64,000 bases of DNA. Origin: Microstegium vimineum. Its lineage: Eukaryota; Streptophyta; Magnoliopsida; Poales; Poaceae. Position numbers and translations under genes: made by a program. Within the stretch, counting starts at the first letter, position 1. Each line of letters opens with the position of its first letter. The notes under the pieces are model-generated. The model was not told the DNA's origin. It saw only the letters and a list, made by a program, of their open reading frames with translations, and ran no database searches. Shown here in pieces: positions 22,911 to 36,350 of this stretch. The stretch spans positions 5,888,132 through 5,952,131 of the forward strand of contig CM039139.1 of NCBI GenBank assembly GCA_022036555.1, in the 5' to 3' direction.

Positions 22911-25900
22911 ATTGTTAATCATGACATGAACTTAGATAATAAGTATTAGTCGTAAAATCATCATTGTCAATTATCATCTTTATTTAGGTCCTTTGATCGC
23001 ATCATGGATTCGCCAATGCAAGGGAAAGGGAGTAGGTTCACTCGTGTGTATGATGGCAGATCAATCTAATCGCTAGCTCGGATGATATGAATATGCCCGT
23101 GGCGATCCTCCTAGGCTTGCGTACGTATTTCAGGCTGTCGCAAACGCACGCGTACGTGGTCATCTGCTTGTCGAGGCCTAGCATGCATGGCTCTAGTACA
23201 CAAGCAGCAGAGCAGGCAAAGAGCACGCCACAAAGGAACAACTCCCGTGAACATGAGCTGCAAAAGACTTTTGATCTGGACCCTGCGGCGGGGCACAGAG
23301 ACAAAAACCCCTGATGACTAGGGCACTGCAGTCTTCCGTTTGCATGCATTTCGCAAGCTTTTTAGCTGCTGGCATGGACGCAATATACAAGGTACCGTAC
23401 GTACTCCTAGCAGGTATCGGTCTACAAGCTACTAGTCCCCACTCGACGTCTATTTGTCTAGTGACCTTGCGACACGTACTCATCACCACTCTACGGTATA
23501 GTTGGCCAGGTGACTTGCGTCTTGCTGCTTTTTCACACATGTACAGCTTTGTCTACCTGACCAGTGACCACCTGCCGCTGGTCTACGTACTGAGTATGCG
23601 TTCCCATTCTTTCATGTGTTCTTTCTCTGTCCTGGTAAGCATACGGAGTATGCAGGAATCTATCTATCACTGACTGAGTGAGCGAGTGCCTTTCAGTATT
23701 TGTCATGCCACTGCATCAATCCAGCCAGATCTGCACACAGCTGCGCACAGGAGTCCTTGGCTCCTTGCATTGCACTTGCAGGACCAGTATGTACGACCAT
23801 GCTTTATCTCTCACTCTCACACACTAGTTGCCTTTCATCTTTGGATCTTGTGGCTTTGCTAGCTATTATAGCTCTGCCATGTTCTAAAAAATATCTCATG
23901 TTTTACTACCTGCGCGCCCGAGCTGCGAGCCTCTTTCAGCATGCTCTTACCTATGCCCCATGACATTTTAAAAACTCCACTTACTCATGTTCAACATGAA
24001 TCATTTAAAATTCCTGTCCTGATCGCTTTTTAACTTCTTCGATTCAATTTTAAATAAACTACCCTTCAAGTTCGATTCAATTTTATTCTATCCTGAATAT
24101 AAGGGATCCAAGTTTGTTTTAAATCAAACTATGCTAGCTTTAACAGAACATACATAGAAGAACATACATCTCCACCACATCAAAGAAATAAATTATGAAA
24201 AATATTCCATAATGTATCCAGGCGATATTAATTTGATGGTATAAATACTACTCTTTTTTCTATATGCTTGGTTGAACTCAACATATTGTGACTACTGGGA
24301 CAAACTAAGATCTCTTATATTTCAAGACGGATGGAGTAGAGAAAAAGTTAAAGGCTCGACATGACTATCATCGGTTTTCTTTTATATATTCAGAATGCAA
24401 GGCATTGTTAATATATACGAGGCATAAGCGAGTTCATATGGCCGATCATAATCATATTGATCTCATACCCTTCCTAAGCATCGTTCCATGATTGACCTGG
24501 TTTATCAACTCCACTGCCACTTTTGCCTTTCGTGAGACACTGATTAGTAAGTTATACATATATCGGATCGGTCACGCCATGCATGCATCTTTCAAATAGA
24601 AGACATATATATAATGATGAATACGATAAGATCTCGGTTAATTAGTTCCATCTTTTTCCGAGGTCGATCTTGTTCTTGGTAGTTACACACTGGGTGGCAA
24701 TAATGGCATGCACGTGCATATGTTTTGATTTGAAAAATTAAAGTTGGCATATAGTATATAACCCATTAAAGCTGTGAGACCCAGTATCATGGAAACAACT
24801 TTACAGTTGAAAGTAGGCCGTGGGGGTCGTAATGAAGGTTTTAAGGATCCAGGAGGTGGTGGCAACAAAAAGAAAGGGGACAAGATCGTCGACCCTATTG
24901 CTAAACCTATCCAGATCATGCAGGTTGGCAGCTTGGCACAGGGTCTACGTGTTGCAAGCTGATTGACGCTAGCTGGAACCTACAGTCGTAGATCACCGAT
25001 CGAGAGCCCGGGCTAGCCGAGCCCAACCGAATGAATCACCTGATGGACGGGCACACAGATTTTGGTTTAACCTCGCTCTAACCCTCTTTGATTTTTTTCT
25101 CCGCGCCAAACTTTTTGTAGTTTGTCTTTTGGCATGAGATCAGGATTCCGGCGTCGTCTGTACACGTACGTGGCCCTGTGCCCTGTGCGTGTGTGGACTG
25201 TGTCGCAAGTTGCAGGCACGCCAAGTGAAGAGCGAGCATGCTTGCAGCTGGTAGCCCCCGGCGGCCGGCGCGGCACCAGTCAGCAGTCACACATGAGACT
25301 ATACAGTATATGTGCTGTGTGTGGACTGTGGACCAAAAACGAGCAGGAGGCCAGGTGATGTACGTCTGCTGCTGTTGCACGCACACTGTGTGGCGACCCT
25401 GCTGCTAGCTGCTCATGGAGAATTGGGAGATCGAGATCGTCGTCGTGGAGCCAGCCAGGCTTTATACCAAACCGCCAAACTTGTGGGGGTGCGTGTGCAT
25501 GCGCGTCCATCCAAAATCCTTACAGCTAGCTATACTATTGACCTAGTATTGTGCTCGCGCAACATGGCAACAAAACGCAGCGCAGGCTCTGGGGTGGGAA
25601 CACGAGAACGAGCTCGCCTGCGGTGTGCCAAACTCTCTGCCAACACAGTTAGGCGGCTAGCTGATGCGTCTGGTCGATCTTGACGGGTTGCGCTGCGCAG
25701 CATGGACGTACGACCCAAGACCGATGGGCAATGCCTGGCTTGAGTTCGCGCGCGCCAGGACTCCAGCAGCCATCTGAGAGATGCGGGCATATGGCTGGCC
25801 GCTGCTCCTGATCGTCAGCCGAACCAATAATGTGCGCCGGGACAACCAAGCAGCATGCAACAGCAAGTTCCGGTCCGGCGTGTCAGGACGGCCGGCCGGG

Positions 25901-26346
25901 CGCGGCTTTGCATTGAACCATGCATGCACATGCAGATGTGGGCTAGCATGCGGCCACTGTTCGGCGGGGGCCGCCGCTCCACCAATAATCATTGGGCAGA
26001 GCCCGGAGATCTCGATCGCCACATCTGCTATCAGATTCAGAGGCAGGCAGAGCAGAGTTGCCGGCCGGCCGGACTGCAGCTCTGCGCGCCCCTGCGCCTA
26101 GCTAAAAACTGAAACCTACCCGTGGGCCGTGGCTCCCGTGCCCGGCCGCAACGGACTGGCCGCCGGCCGCCACACAGTTCAGAATCAGATCGAGGAGCGC
26201 GTACCGATCGAGCCTGCGCTAGATGCTTAGCGGTCTGTCTGATATAAGTAATATCCATGAACATGATAACCGTTAACAACGAGAAGGCAGGCAGGACGGT
26301 ACCGGTACATAGGGCCCGGCATGCAGCAGGCCCTCATCATGCATGG

Positions 26347-26398
<52 letters not shown>

Positions 26399-28266
26399 AG
26401 CGGCTTGCAGGCAGATGGCAAGCAAGGACATTGTGATTGTGGCGTATCTCTCAGCTCATCATGGTGCAACAGCCAGTGCAGCATGGCATGGGATGCATGC
26501 ATGCCTAGCCGCTGCATGCCCTGCGACATCACGTTACGTAGTACTCGGGAGTACTCTGCTTTCAGTACGTTGTTAGACCAGGCCCGGCTGCCCCTAGCAT
26601 GGTAGCTACTCTCTTTCTCTCACTTTAAATTCATCCACTGTATCACGTACATACCACTGGCAGTAGCTAGTACTCAAACAATTTATCACTGGCACGTTGC
26701 CGTAGCCCGTAGATGAGACTGAGCTGAGACAGAAGGACGACCGAGCTTGTTGTCTCTAGCCTATCGTCTATGGATCATGGAGGAGACGAAGACGGCAAGA
26801 GGCAAATAAAACCTCCGAGGAGAAGACGCCAACGACAACCATCCATAGCCGTCGCAGAACACCAACACTAGTCTCACTGACTTCAGCAGGCCCACTAGAT
26901 GCAGACCCACATGTCATGCAGGGGAGGAGAGACCGAGAGAGCGCCGGCGCTGCTGGCACGAGCCAACCAGAGGAGGACGACGAGCCATGAGCACCTTTGG
27001 GCCTGGCCCAGTGCTGCGGCGCGGGTCCGACTCCGACCTGGTGAGAGAGGAGAGGAGGGGCGTTGCCGTTAGTAGCCACGGGCCCACGCGTGCTCACACA
27101 CTCATGATGGGCCCGGAAAAAGAGTCAGCCGAGTTAGGCCAGGTCACATGCCCGCCTGGCCTCGCGGGCCCGGCCCGGGGACAGGGAGTTGGGCTTCGCT
27201 TGTTCGCTTGCCTGGCTGCGAGGGGCCGGACGGCCCCACCGGCCCACCCCGCACACCGACCCGCCGCAGTGGGAGCTCTGCCACCCACTGCCAATGCATG
27301 GGTTAATCTTGATCTGATCCGTGTTGAATTGAATATCGCGCAAATGAAAAACATCAGCGAAATCCACGCGAAAAAAATCGGCTTGAATCTGCGCCTCTCT
27401 TCTCCTTCTCCTTCTCCTTCTCCTTCTCCTTCTCCCGGAAGATGACGAGAAGTTCCGATTCGTCCCGGGAACTGGTGGTACCCGTACGCTTGTGTTATTT
27501 CGCGACGGATAATGAATGCGGCTGACGCACTGAGCTTGTTGGTGCGCGCGTGATGTCACCAGCAGCAACGCGGTCGGTCGACACGATGACACGTCAGTAA
27601 CGTCACACGTCCCACAGGACAGGAGGACGAGCCGACTGGCTGGCCGGGCGAGTGATCCGTGCAACGCAGCGCAGCGCACGCAGGCATGCGCATACTGGGG
27701 TGCGCAGACTAGGCTGGGGGCGCGCGACACCAGGTTATGGGACGCGACGTGGGCTGTGGTAGTAGCCTGCACTGCACGCTCGTGCTTTCGCCAGCCACAG
27801 TGAAGCGGCCTGCGCCTGCCGCCTGCCGGAATAATCAGGCGACGACGAGGGCCAGTGAGTAGTAGTACTAGCGCTGCCTGCGCTACCAACACCCTATACT
27901 AGGTAGCTGTAGCCTGTAGCTTGTTTGTTGACCTCTTTCTCAAATTCTTTGCTAGCTTGTTGGTTTGCAATGTTGCGCTTGCAAAGCAGGGCTCGAGCTC
28001 GAGTGATTTGTTGTCTATACTCCGTATAGTTTTATTCTACTCTGTGCATGCGCTGCTGCCTGCTGCCTGCGTGGCCTTTGTGCGCTGGTCTGCTGGATGG
28101 CTGGCGCAGATGGGCAGATGGGCAGATGAGAGACGGGCGCTGCGTGCATGAGGCCCTGCTGATGCCATGCTGGAAGTGAAGGCTTCCTTTATTGTGCGCC
28201 CACAGGCCACAGCTGCGGGACGGACGCTGTGTCGCTGTGACGCCGGGAATCCAATGCCAAAGCAAG
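22911..28266. other. Gene-free region with microsatellites
   Basis: No protein of known family and no intact transposon could be supported on either strand. It holds a (GA)n tract of about 47 bp at 26349-26395 and a (TTCTCC)n tract at 27397-27436. CATGCA motifs and other short palindromes (GTAC, AGCT) are frequent. The GC-rich open frames (for example 26987-27445 and 27134-27892 on the other strand) are low-complexity and overlap on both strands, which argues against coding. Confidence 0.5.
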
Positions 28267-29323
28267 CACTACGTCAAAACAGATTTTACATGTCGCTCAA
28301 AATCCGTTTTTCGCAGCGGGCAATCGCGTCCGCTGCGATGACAAGGCCACGGTAAATGTGGCGTTTAACGTGACGGTCGCAAGTGCCCGCTGCGAAAAAC
28401 CGATTAACCGCAGCGGGCACCCTACAATACCCGCTGCGGTTAATCCTTCCAAAAAAATAAAAAAAAGAGAAAAAACCCTAGAAACCCGCTAAGCCCATCG
28501 ACAGGCCCACTGAGCCCAGCGCCGCCGCCGTCACATCCGGTCGTTGCAGCCGCCGCCACCGGATCCATCTGCGCCATGAACCCACACTGTCCACAATCCC
28601 GTCAAAACCCATCGAAGGTTGTTGCGACGCCGCCGCCCTCGTCGTACGATCCACCACCGGATCCTCGAGGAGGCCGCCGCGCCAAGACGTCATTGTGGTC
28701 GGATCTGGAGCTGCCTAGCGGGATCCTCGCCGTGGTGGAGGAAGCCCGATGCGTCCTCGCGGATCTGGCTCGCCGCGTCGGCGCGGAGCCGCCTCGCCGC
28801 GCCTTGGCCACGACGCTGCCCGGCTCGCCGCGCCTTGCCCACGCCGCTACGCCCGCGCGGAAGCGCCTCCCCGGCCTCCCCAACGACTTCTCCCCTCCGG
28901 CGTGGGGCATCAGCAACTCTGGTGGTGTGCGTGCGTTTGTTTGGTGTGTGTGCGTGAATCTGGTGGTGTGCGTGCCTTTTGGTGTGTGTGTCATGCGTGA
29001 GTCTTGTGGTGTGCGTGCGTTTGGTGAGTCTGGTGGCGGCGGCCGACGAGTGTCTGATTTGGCTCAAACCCTAAGTTCTCAAATATATAGGAAAAAGGCT
29101 ATCGGGCTTCAAGCTGGGCCTAATGGGCCTAGGCCTTTTCCGTGGCGGGCTTTTAATGTTGCCCGCTGCAGTAAAACCGCAGCGGGCAAAAAAACTCGTC
29201 ACTGTAAATAAAAAAATGTCCATTGTGATAAATCATGAGATTTTTCATAGCGGGTAAAACTAGTGTCCGCCACGGAAAGCTTTTTTGTAACGCTGGGCAA
29301 AATCGTTTTTACATAGTCTAGTG
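28267..29323. mobile_element. Non-autonomous CACTA transposon
   Basis: The left end is CACTACGTCAAAACAGATTT at 28267. The right end is the imperfect inverse, finishing ACATAGTCTAGTG at 29323. Both subterminal regions hold repeated GC-rich motifs, CCGCAGCGGGCA and its complement, some as palindromic pairs (28310-28440 and 29160-29190). Such motifs are where CACTA transposases bind. The interior is GC-rich with a 211-codon open frame (28576-29211) that has no known domain and runs into the subterminal repeats, so I do not call it a gene. The 3-bp flanks (AAG and ACC) do not match. Confidence 0.82.
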
Positions 29324-32300
29324 ACCCACAGCGCGTGCGTGACCAGTGTCCAGTGGCCAGTGAGATGGATGGATCGGCATCTGCTAGCCTGCTAGGGACG
29401 GGGCAGTCGCATTGGCTTGGCTTGGCGATGGAACTTCGCTTTCGCCCGCCTCTACGTACGACGAGTCGACGACACACGCATGCAGCACGTACAAGGACGA
29501 GCGGAGCGAGGCGATAAAAACCAAACAGGCCGGCCTCACGTACGCGTCGACAAAAAAAACCACTATCCCAGCTAGCGTAGCGTGCTGCCAAACACATGTG
29601 CGCGCAATATAATCGATCCCCGAAGGTCTATATGTCACCTAGACCAATGGCGGTCCGAGAGAGAACATGCACTGCCCGTCTGCATGCATCTCGCGCTAGT
29701 AGTGCCACCAGACACTAGACACCAGTGGGCATCGTTGCATGCATGCAGCAGGTGCGCCGATTATGGATGGGTATCGGCGGCCGGGTACGTCGCAAGCAAA
29801 GGCTTTGCTAGCTTGGTAGCTGTTGCTTTCCCGGTCGCTGCTTCACGGAACAAAAGAACGTGGAGCGTCGATCACAAGGGAATGCCAATGTGCCATGACC
29901 AATACGCGCGCATCAGCCAGCGCTACATGCTGGCCGTGTGCAGGTACGTTGCACATGACCCCCGGCCCAGTGACGAAATGGAAGCCCTGTGATCATTTAC
30001 AACTTTACCTGCATCCTCCTCCGAACATGCATGCTCTCATCTATCCTTGGTTTGTTCGGCTTATGATTTGTCGTATGCATGTCACGACACACGGCAGGAG
30101 TGGTGACAATAATCTGAATGATGATAATCAAGACGCTGCTGCAGATCTGCTGTCTTGAATAGCTAGCATGCATGGTAACGTCGTCCCACGCATTACAGCT
30201 TAAACGTTAAGAGAAGGCACGTAGTACGTTCATACGGCGGAGGGTGAAGACGACCGATCGACAGGGGATTTATAACTGCGGGCAGGCTCCGCATGCAAGT
30301 TTCGTGACAGACAGGAACCCAAGACACGTACTCCGTACTACACAATACGAACGCGCATCTATCTGCAGGTGCAGCACGAATACGGGGATCGACGAGCTAC
30401 CTGTGTGTATACTGTACTGTGTGGCGTATACCTGACACTAGTGCAGAGAATCTAATCTACTAGTACTAGTACTACAGTAGGTAAAGTGACAACGCTTTCC
30501 TGGCAAAGCAAAAGCACCCTGCTGCGTATACTACTATACTGTTCGGAGTTGACGTCGTCGCTACGCCTACGCGTGTGATTATATATTAGTAGCGTACATC
30601 CGCGGCCGGTATTTCTCGCAATTCGATCGTTCTCTGCTGTTTGATTACAACGAAGAAGCGCGCGGATAATTAATGCAGTGGATGACGCGACGCATGCATG
30701 AGGGAAACAGATTGGGGGGTGGGGGAGGGATTCGTGGTGTGTCGCCGTTCTTGTTTCTGGAAGAATTTTCAGATGGATCGATGCGTGGCGTGGCAACTAG
30801 CTACCGACGAGACATTAGCTAGTGGACTAGTACGAGCGGTACGCCTGGCAGCAGGGGCACCAAACATTTCATGTGGCAGACCACCGGCCGGTTAGTTAGG
30901 ACGAGGGTGTAAATGGCTAGTATTGTTTTGTTTTCCTCTGCCATGAATAAATGAAATATGCATGCATGTTAAGCCAGGCTATGACTCTCGGTCAGTCGGT
31001 CGTCGTGTGCCGCATGCAGTGGAATATATACACAGTAGTGTATAGAAAATGGAACGACGATGGGGGTATACTATACTATCGGTCCATCAATATCATGCTG
31101 GCATATGCCGGGCGACAAGAACATGAAGGCATGCACGCGACAGCGCACGTTGCCTTGAATCGCCCGCCACAACCAGTATGCTCGCATGGCAGTCCCGCGC
31201 CAGACACGCGTGTACGCACACCTCGCATGCCATGCGCCGCCCGCGGGGCCGGTGCACGTACGTACTACGCTGCGAGCCGGCGGGGGGCCGGCGTGCTGCG
31301 CTCTCTCGTACGACGCGCTCGCTAGCTAGCTCCAGGGCCGCCGGAACCCGGCAGGCGCGCAGGGGACGTTCATTGGGCCTCGCCGTACTGCTGCAGTACA
31401 GAGTGAGAGTGAGGTGACTATGCCCACAGCCACGTAAGTACGTTCCTGCGTGTGACCCTGTGCCGGTCATCGTCAGACATGCATGTACGCACGGCGATTT
31501 GCTCCGCCACCGTGCGCGTGCACCACGCCAACAGTACAGGAGCTCCCTGGCATGTGCTGTGCCGAGTGGCGACTGCCCAAGTAAATAAAGTGGCCAGGGT
31601 TGGTTGTGTAGTATAAGTATATGACCCCGGGTTGTGTTTGTTTGTTTGCTAGCGCTTGGTCTCGCATGCCTCGTACGTATCCCGGCCGGGTGCTTGCGTG
31701 TTTTTCTTTCATTACTCGTCCAGCTTTTGCAAGGCGAGGCCGCGTTAATTTGCGATAGAAAGTGGTTGGTTGCATGCACACACACACAGAGACATCGTGT
31801 GTCACTGGAAACAGGAAAACACCGCCATCTTGTTGGTCTCGATCGAGGGCCCACGACGATCGATGCAAACCTTTAACCCTGTGCTACTACATGAAAAAGC
31901 ATGTTTCACGCTTGTACTGTATACTCCGTGCTTATTCAAGTACGAATATTTTGCATTGCCACAACCAAATAAACCATCCAAAGTCGACGACGAGCCGCGT
32001 GCACGGCACGTACAGCTGCAGTCACCATGCATACCCAGGTCATTATATTGGTCATTACGCAGTCACCGCACGGCTACGTTACCGCGAGCTTTTGTGTCCA
32101 AAGCAAGCTACTGCAGTAGCAACAACAACATAGCGACGGCGTGAGGGCATTCAATGCTAGCTGGTGCATGCATGCATGCCCGGATCATGCATCGTCAAGA
32201 AGCGACTCGGTTTGATTCGCTCTGCTCAGTCTCAGGTGATCAGCATCATCGCTGCATGCAGACGCAAGCTAGCTGCAGGCAATGCATATACAGTATTGCA

Positions 32301-32540
32301 TGTCCTTCAATTCGACCCCGGCCGATCGATCCATCACACACCACGACCGCGGTCTGCGCGCGGCACACACCGCCCGGGGCCGACGACCGAGGGGCTCCGC
32401 TGCACGCATTGCATTGCATGCACGGGCATTAATTTCGCAGCGTACCTACGTTACGTACGATCAGCAGCGGCTTCCCTTTCCCATGCACGTACGGTGTCGC
32501 CCGTCGCCCACCAACCTCAGGCCTCAGCACTTCATCTGTA
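29324..32540. other. Gene-free region dense in CATGCA (RY) motifs
   Basis: No recognisable gene. GCATGCATG-type palindromes recur, for example at about 29680, 29740, 30026, 30168, 30692, 30960, 31480, 31770 and 32166. GTACGTAC and AGCTAGCT are also common. Many open frames overlap on both strands with no domain content. The function is unknown. Confidence 0.5.
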
Positions 32541-32544
32541 GTCA

Positions 32545-32815
32545 CAATTCAGGGGATAGACTTATAGAATTTTAGAGTATATTACGTCGGATATTTAGAC
32601 GTTAACTAGAGGACTAATTATAAAACCAACTATAGAAGCCATGGCTAATCGAGAGACGAATCTAGTAAGGCTAATAGCACATATTTACTATAGCACCACA
32701 TTATCAAATTATAAAGTAACTATATACTTACTAGATTCGTCTTGTAAATTAATCTTAATCTACGTAATTAGTTTTACAATTAGTCTCTAAATTAGTGCTA
32801 AAACCTTCGATATGA
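32545..32815. mobile_element. MITE relic related to the one at 49582-49903
   Basis: AT-rich sequence with the blocks CTAATTATAAAACCAACTAT, TTTACTATAGCACCACATTA and AGATTCGTCTTGTAAATTAA. These match in order the blocks of the MITE at 49582-49903 (TTTACTGTAGCATTACATTG and AGATTCATCTCGTAAATTAG). The terminal repeats are eroded, so the limits are approximate. Confidence 0.7.
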
Positions 32816-34836
32816 CAGGACCACGCAACACATTCATCTGCGTGTCGTCGTACCTCCTGCTGCCTCTATGCACTAGTAAATTTCGTTTCGCGCACACTTT
32901 CCTCTGACCTCTGGGTACGACGGTGCACTGCACTGCACACTCAGAAACAAAAGGCGTGCCAGCTTATTCTACAGTTGTACCCATACTGTAGCGAACCCAG
33001 CGGATCATAGCTTGTAGTGTGCATGCTCCGTACATAGCAATACATGTAGTACACTGATGGATCATCGATATATGATGGTCAGTGATTCAGGGCTGAGACG
33101 TACGATCGTCAGGGCAAAAGACGAGGAACCGAAAGAGAGGTCGCAGCGCTAGCGAGAATCGGGGAAAAGGTCGACGCAAGATCACAAGAAAGCTGCACGG
33201 CTTTAATCGGAGGAGGCCAGGGTGCCATACTTGCCTAGTAGTAGCCCATCGAGTCGAGCATGGTGGAGCTAGTCTGAATAATCAGAGTACACTAGCTGGG
33301 GTTAAACAAGCTCTAGGCTGTCCAGCCCACTGCGGCTCGGAAGGCTAGGCAGATTGTTGTTGCGCACCTTTTCGCGACGCATTGACCCCGGGGCTCTTCA
33401 CCGCCTCACCGGGGAGACCGCTTGTCTGGCCCTGCCCGCGGAGTGCTGCCTGCCTAGCCCAACAAGATTCCTGCTAGTGTTTGTCAAATGTTGCATTTAT
33501 TCCAAACAGTGTTTGCTTTGCACGGCTTATTCTAGTCACCTCGAATTTAGAATGGCTCAGTTTGTGTCTGGTGAGTCTCTCAACGCTCCGGTTCCATACC
33601 AGTAGTCTGGATTTGTTTTTGCCATCAGGAATCTTTAACCACCAAACTATTGGCGCCAGGAAAGTTTTGGCCACCTAAAACTTATTCAACTTTTGTTACC
33701 TAGAGCAGTCTTTTGCTTACGTATGGAACACTAAAATATCTACCTGGTTGATACAAATGATGTCGTCGTAGACGAAGATAATTTGATCAAATTAATTGGA
33801 AGGGCGCAATCCAACCTGTTGCTTCTGTGATCAAAATGAATCAATCTCTCATCTAACTTTTGTGTGTTATTGCTCATGTGATTTGGTTTGTAGTAGCATT
33901 CTGTTGTGATTAGAGATGGCAATAGGGACCTGATCTCTGAATAGTCAAAGGAAATTCCCCTATTAGGAGATGGGAAAAAGGATAATTTAATCCCACGGGG
34001 ATTGAAAGGGAAATTTTTTGTTCCCCGTCCCCAACCCACTCCCTACGTACTTATCCTGAGAACTCACTTTTACTATAAATTAGCCCCTTGATATGTTGAA
34101 ATCCTACAAAAAAGTTAACACATAGCCTAGTGTAAATATAAAACTAAGGTCTAAAGTAGATGTCCTTTTCAATAAATATTTTTTAAAAAAAAACAAATAA
34201 AAATTTGTTTTAGAGACCGTATTGCTCTCCTAAATGACTTTCTTATAGGTATGCAAGGTGCATTAAATATTACATAGGACTTCACAATGCTGGATGTGAG
34301 GAAAGTCATCACTAAGAATGCATGTCTCTTGCTCAAGATGGCAATTCAAGATGAAGTCCCACTGGTCATCTACCACAACTGTAGCATACAGAGATAGAAG
34401 AAAAGCAGGGAGGATAGGAATGAGGATAGTCAAGAGGAATAAACATAACTATATCCCGATTTGGCTTAGAACGTGAAGTAGTGTCGTCTTAGTTCTATAT
34501 ATGTGGATGGTTTTATGTTGTCCTCTCTGAACCTAATGTCTATTTTGATAGCGCTTGTTCCCATGAGTCAAATGTAATTAGGTGCCAGTTCTTCTTAAGT
34601 TATCTCAATATTGCTTAATTCAAGCATTGAACAAAGGAAAAAGTTATAACTTACTTATGACAACAACAACTTGTAGAGTCATAGCCCTAAAATTTAGCTA
34701 TCAAGCGATTTTCGCAAAACAATTATGACCTCTTGCCCTTACCTCCCTCTATAACATCATACAAAAATCCATAAGATGATTGACGTGTTGTAATATACCG
34801 TCAAATTTCAAAATCATTTCTGAACGAAAGTGTCCT
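32816..34836. other. Gene-free spacer left of the Gypsy-like element
   Basis: No coding region supported. The part 33900-34040 begins with AGAGATGGCAATAGGG and has runs such as CCCCTATTAGGAGATGGG, a style seen in grass transposon ends, but no terminal repeat or target duplication is visible. The remainder is AT-rich. Confidence 0.45.
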
Positions 34837-34841
34837 AATGT

Positions 34842-35897
34842 TGTTGGGGAAGTTGCCTTGCGACCGAAGTGCATACGAGCAGAGTCGACAAAACGACGAA
34901 GGCTCGGCTTAAAACGAAGGCTTTTAGTCAAAGGCTCGACTCTAGTCGGAGGCCCTGAGTCGATAAAACGCCGAAGGCTCGATTTTAGTCGGAGGCTCTA
35001 GGCAGAAGCTCTGGAACGATAAAATGTCAAAGGCCCGACTTTAGTCGGAGGCTCTAGTCAAAGGCTCCGATAAGAAAAGTCGGAGGCCCGATAGCGATGA
35101 ACGTCGATAGAACTAACCCGCGCAAAGGTCCGTCTTGTGATGTGTGCAGGCTGATCCAACAGTCAGAGGCTCCGATGAGAAACGTCGGAGGCCCCCGCCA
35201 TAGCGGAGGCTCCAATGGAGAAGGCAAAGGCCCGATGTCGAGAAGGATGAGTCGAAGGCTCGGATGAACGACGGAGGTCAGGCTCTAGAAGAGGTTAATC
35301 GGAGACTACAACAAAGAGTCGAAGGCCGATGCTCCGAGGAGACAAGTCAGAGGCGTCTGGCTTAGCGGGCGATGGGCCGAGGGCCCAAACTCGATGGCGG
35401 CCCATCGGCTAAGACGGTGGCGAGGAGAAAAAGACCCGAGTGCCCCGGATGCAGGAACACAATGTATAGGAATATACCGGGATATGCCCAGGTAGCCCTA
35501 GGGGCGTTTCTGTACTCAGCAAATGTTGTAACCACGCGCCTATAAAAGGGGGAGCGCGCTACCCAAAAATGGGAGGAGCATGAGTAATATGAAACCCTAA
35601 CTTATTGCCTCGGTATCTGTGTGAACCTTATTATCATGTCCATGCCTTCATCGGTCGAAGGCCTACGCCCCTGAGTGTGCCTTCGACCCTTAGTCTTTCA
35701 CCAGTGAGTAACCTCTGCACGTCGAAGGTCCCCCGCCAGAGCGTAGGCCTTTGACCCTTAGTCATTCATCAGCGAGCAACCCCTGCACGTCGAAGACCCT
35801 TCGCCAGCGCGGAGGCTTCGACCTTCGGGAGGCAAACTACAGGTAGTTGTTTGCCCCTCTCCCACTCCTTACCTAGTCGGGAACGCTTGTCCCAACA
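34842..35897 (+). repeat. 5' LTR of the Gypsy-like element
   Basis: A 1056-bp LTR, TGTTGGGG...CCCAACA. The first half is a string of imperfect units around AAGGCTCGACTCTAGTCGGAGG. A TATA box (CTATAAAAGGGG, about 35540-35551) marks the promoter and gives plus orientation. Near the end, a 68-69-bp unit starting at 35680 and 35748 (CCTTCGACCCTTAGTC) is present twice. Confidence 0.9.
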
Positions 35898-35898
35898 G

Positions 35899-35911
35899 TG
35901 GCGCCCACCGT
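35899..35911 (+). other. Primer-binding site
   Basis: TGGCGCCCACCGT starts one base after the 5' LTR. The TGG complements the CCA end of a tRNA. This class of site is common in grass Gypsy elements. The exact tRNA was not determined. Confidence 0.75.
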
Positions 35912-36119
35912 TCTAAGCCGAAAACAAACCCACGATGTCACCTAAAAGAGCAGCCCTGACCAGCGACGACCAAGGCCGCAGCGCAACGCCAGCACCACCT
36001 ATGCGCCAGTGGCGGAGGCTCACGGAGACGGAACCCAAGCTGAGCTAACTCCAATAGGAGAGCCCACGGGTGACGGGGGAAGCGGACGACAAGCCTCCGA
36101 AGAGCCTTCTCCCCAAGAA

Positions 36120-36350
36120 GCCGAGCCAACCCCAAATGGAAGGCCCAGAGGTGTTGGGGAAAGCAAGCAAGTCACCCAAGAGCCTCCACAACAAGAAGCT
36201 GCCAGCATGGGAGCCTTCGCACAACCCAGACGTGCTGGGCCGAGCCAACTCCAAGTGGAAGGCCCAGAGGTGCTGGGGAAGCAAGCAAGTCACCCAAGAG
36301 ACTCCATGACAAAAAGCAGCCAGCATGGGAGCCTTCGCACCAGCAACTGA
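36120..36350. repeat. About 120-bp direct repeat in the leader of the Gypsy-like element
   Basis: Two copies start at about 36120 and 36240 with GCCGAGCCAAC. Both contain GGAAGGCCCAGAGGTG, AAGCAAGCAAGTCACCCAAG and GCATGGGAGCCTTCGCAC. A plus-strand open frame (36009-36350) spans them and would give a Gln/Pro/Gly-rich repeat peptide with no domain. It is a possible gag remnant but not supported as a gene. Confidence 0.8.

Noticed and set aside
26987..27892. Long overlapping GC-rich open frames on both strands
   Set aside because: They overlap in opposite directions, include a (TTCTCC)n microsatellite translated as Arg or Ser-Pro repeats, and contain no recognisable domain.
28576..29211. A 211-codon open frame inside the CACTA element
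   Set aside because: It crosses GTGTGCGTG repeats and ends in the subterminal repeats. There is no domain, and other frames are equally open.
30100..30150. Possible miR172-like hairpin near AATCAAGACGCTGCTGCAG
   Set aside because: The match to miR172 or its star strand is poor and no paired arm of adequate length was found.
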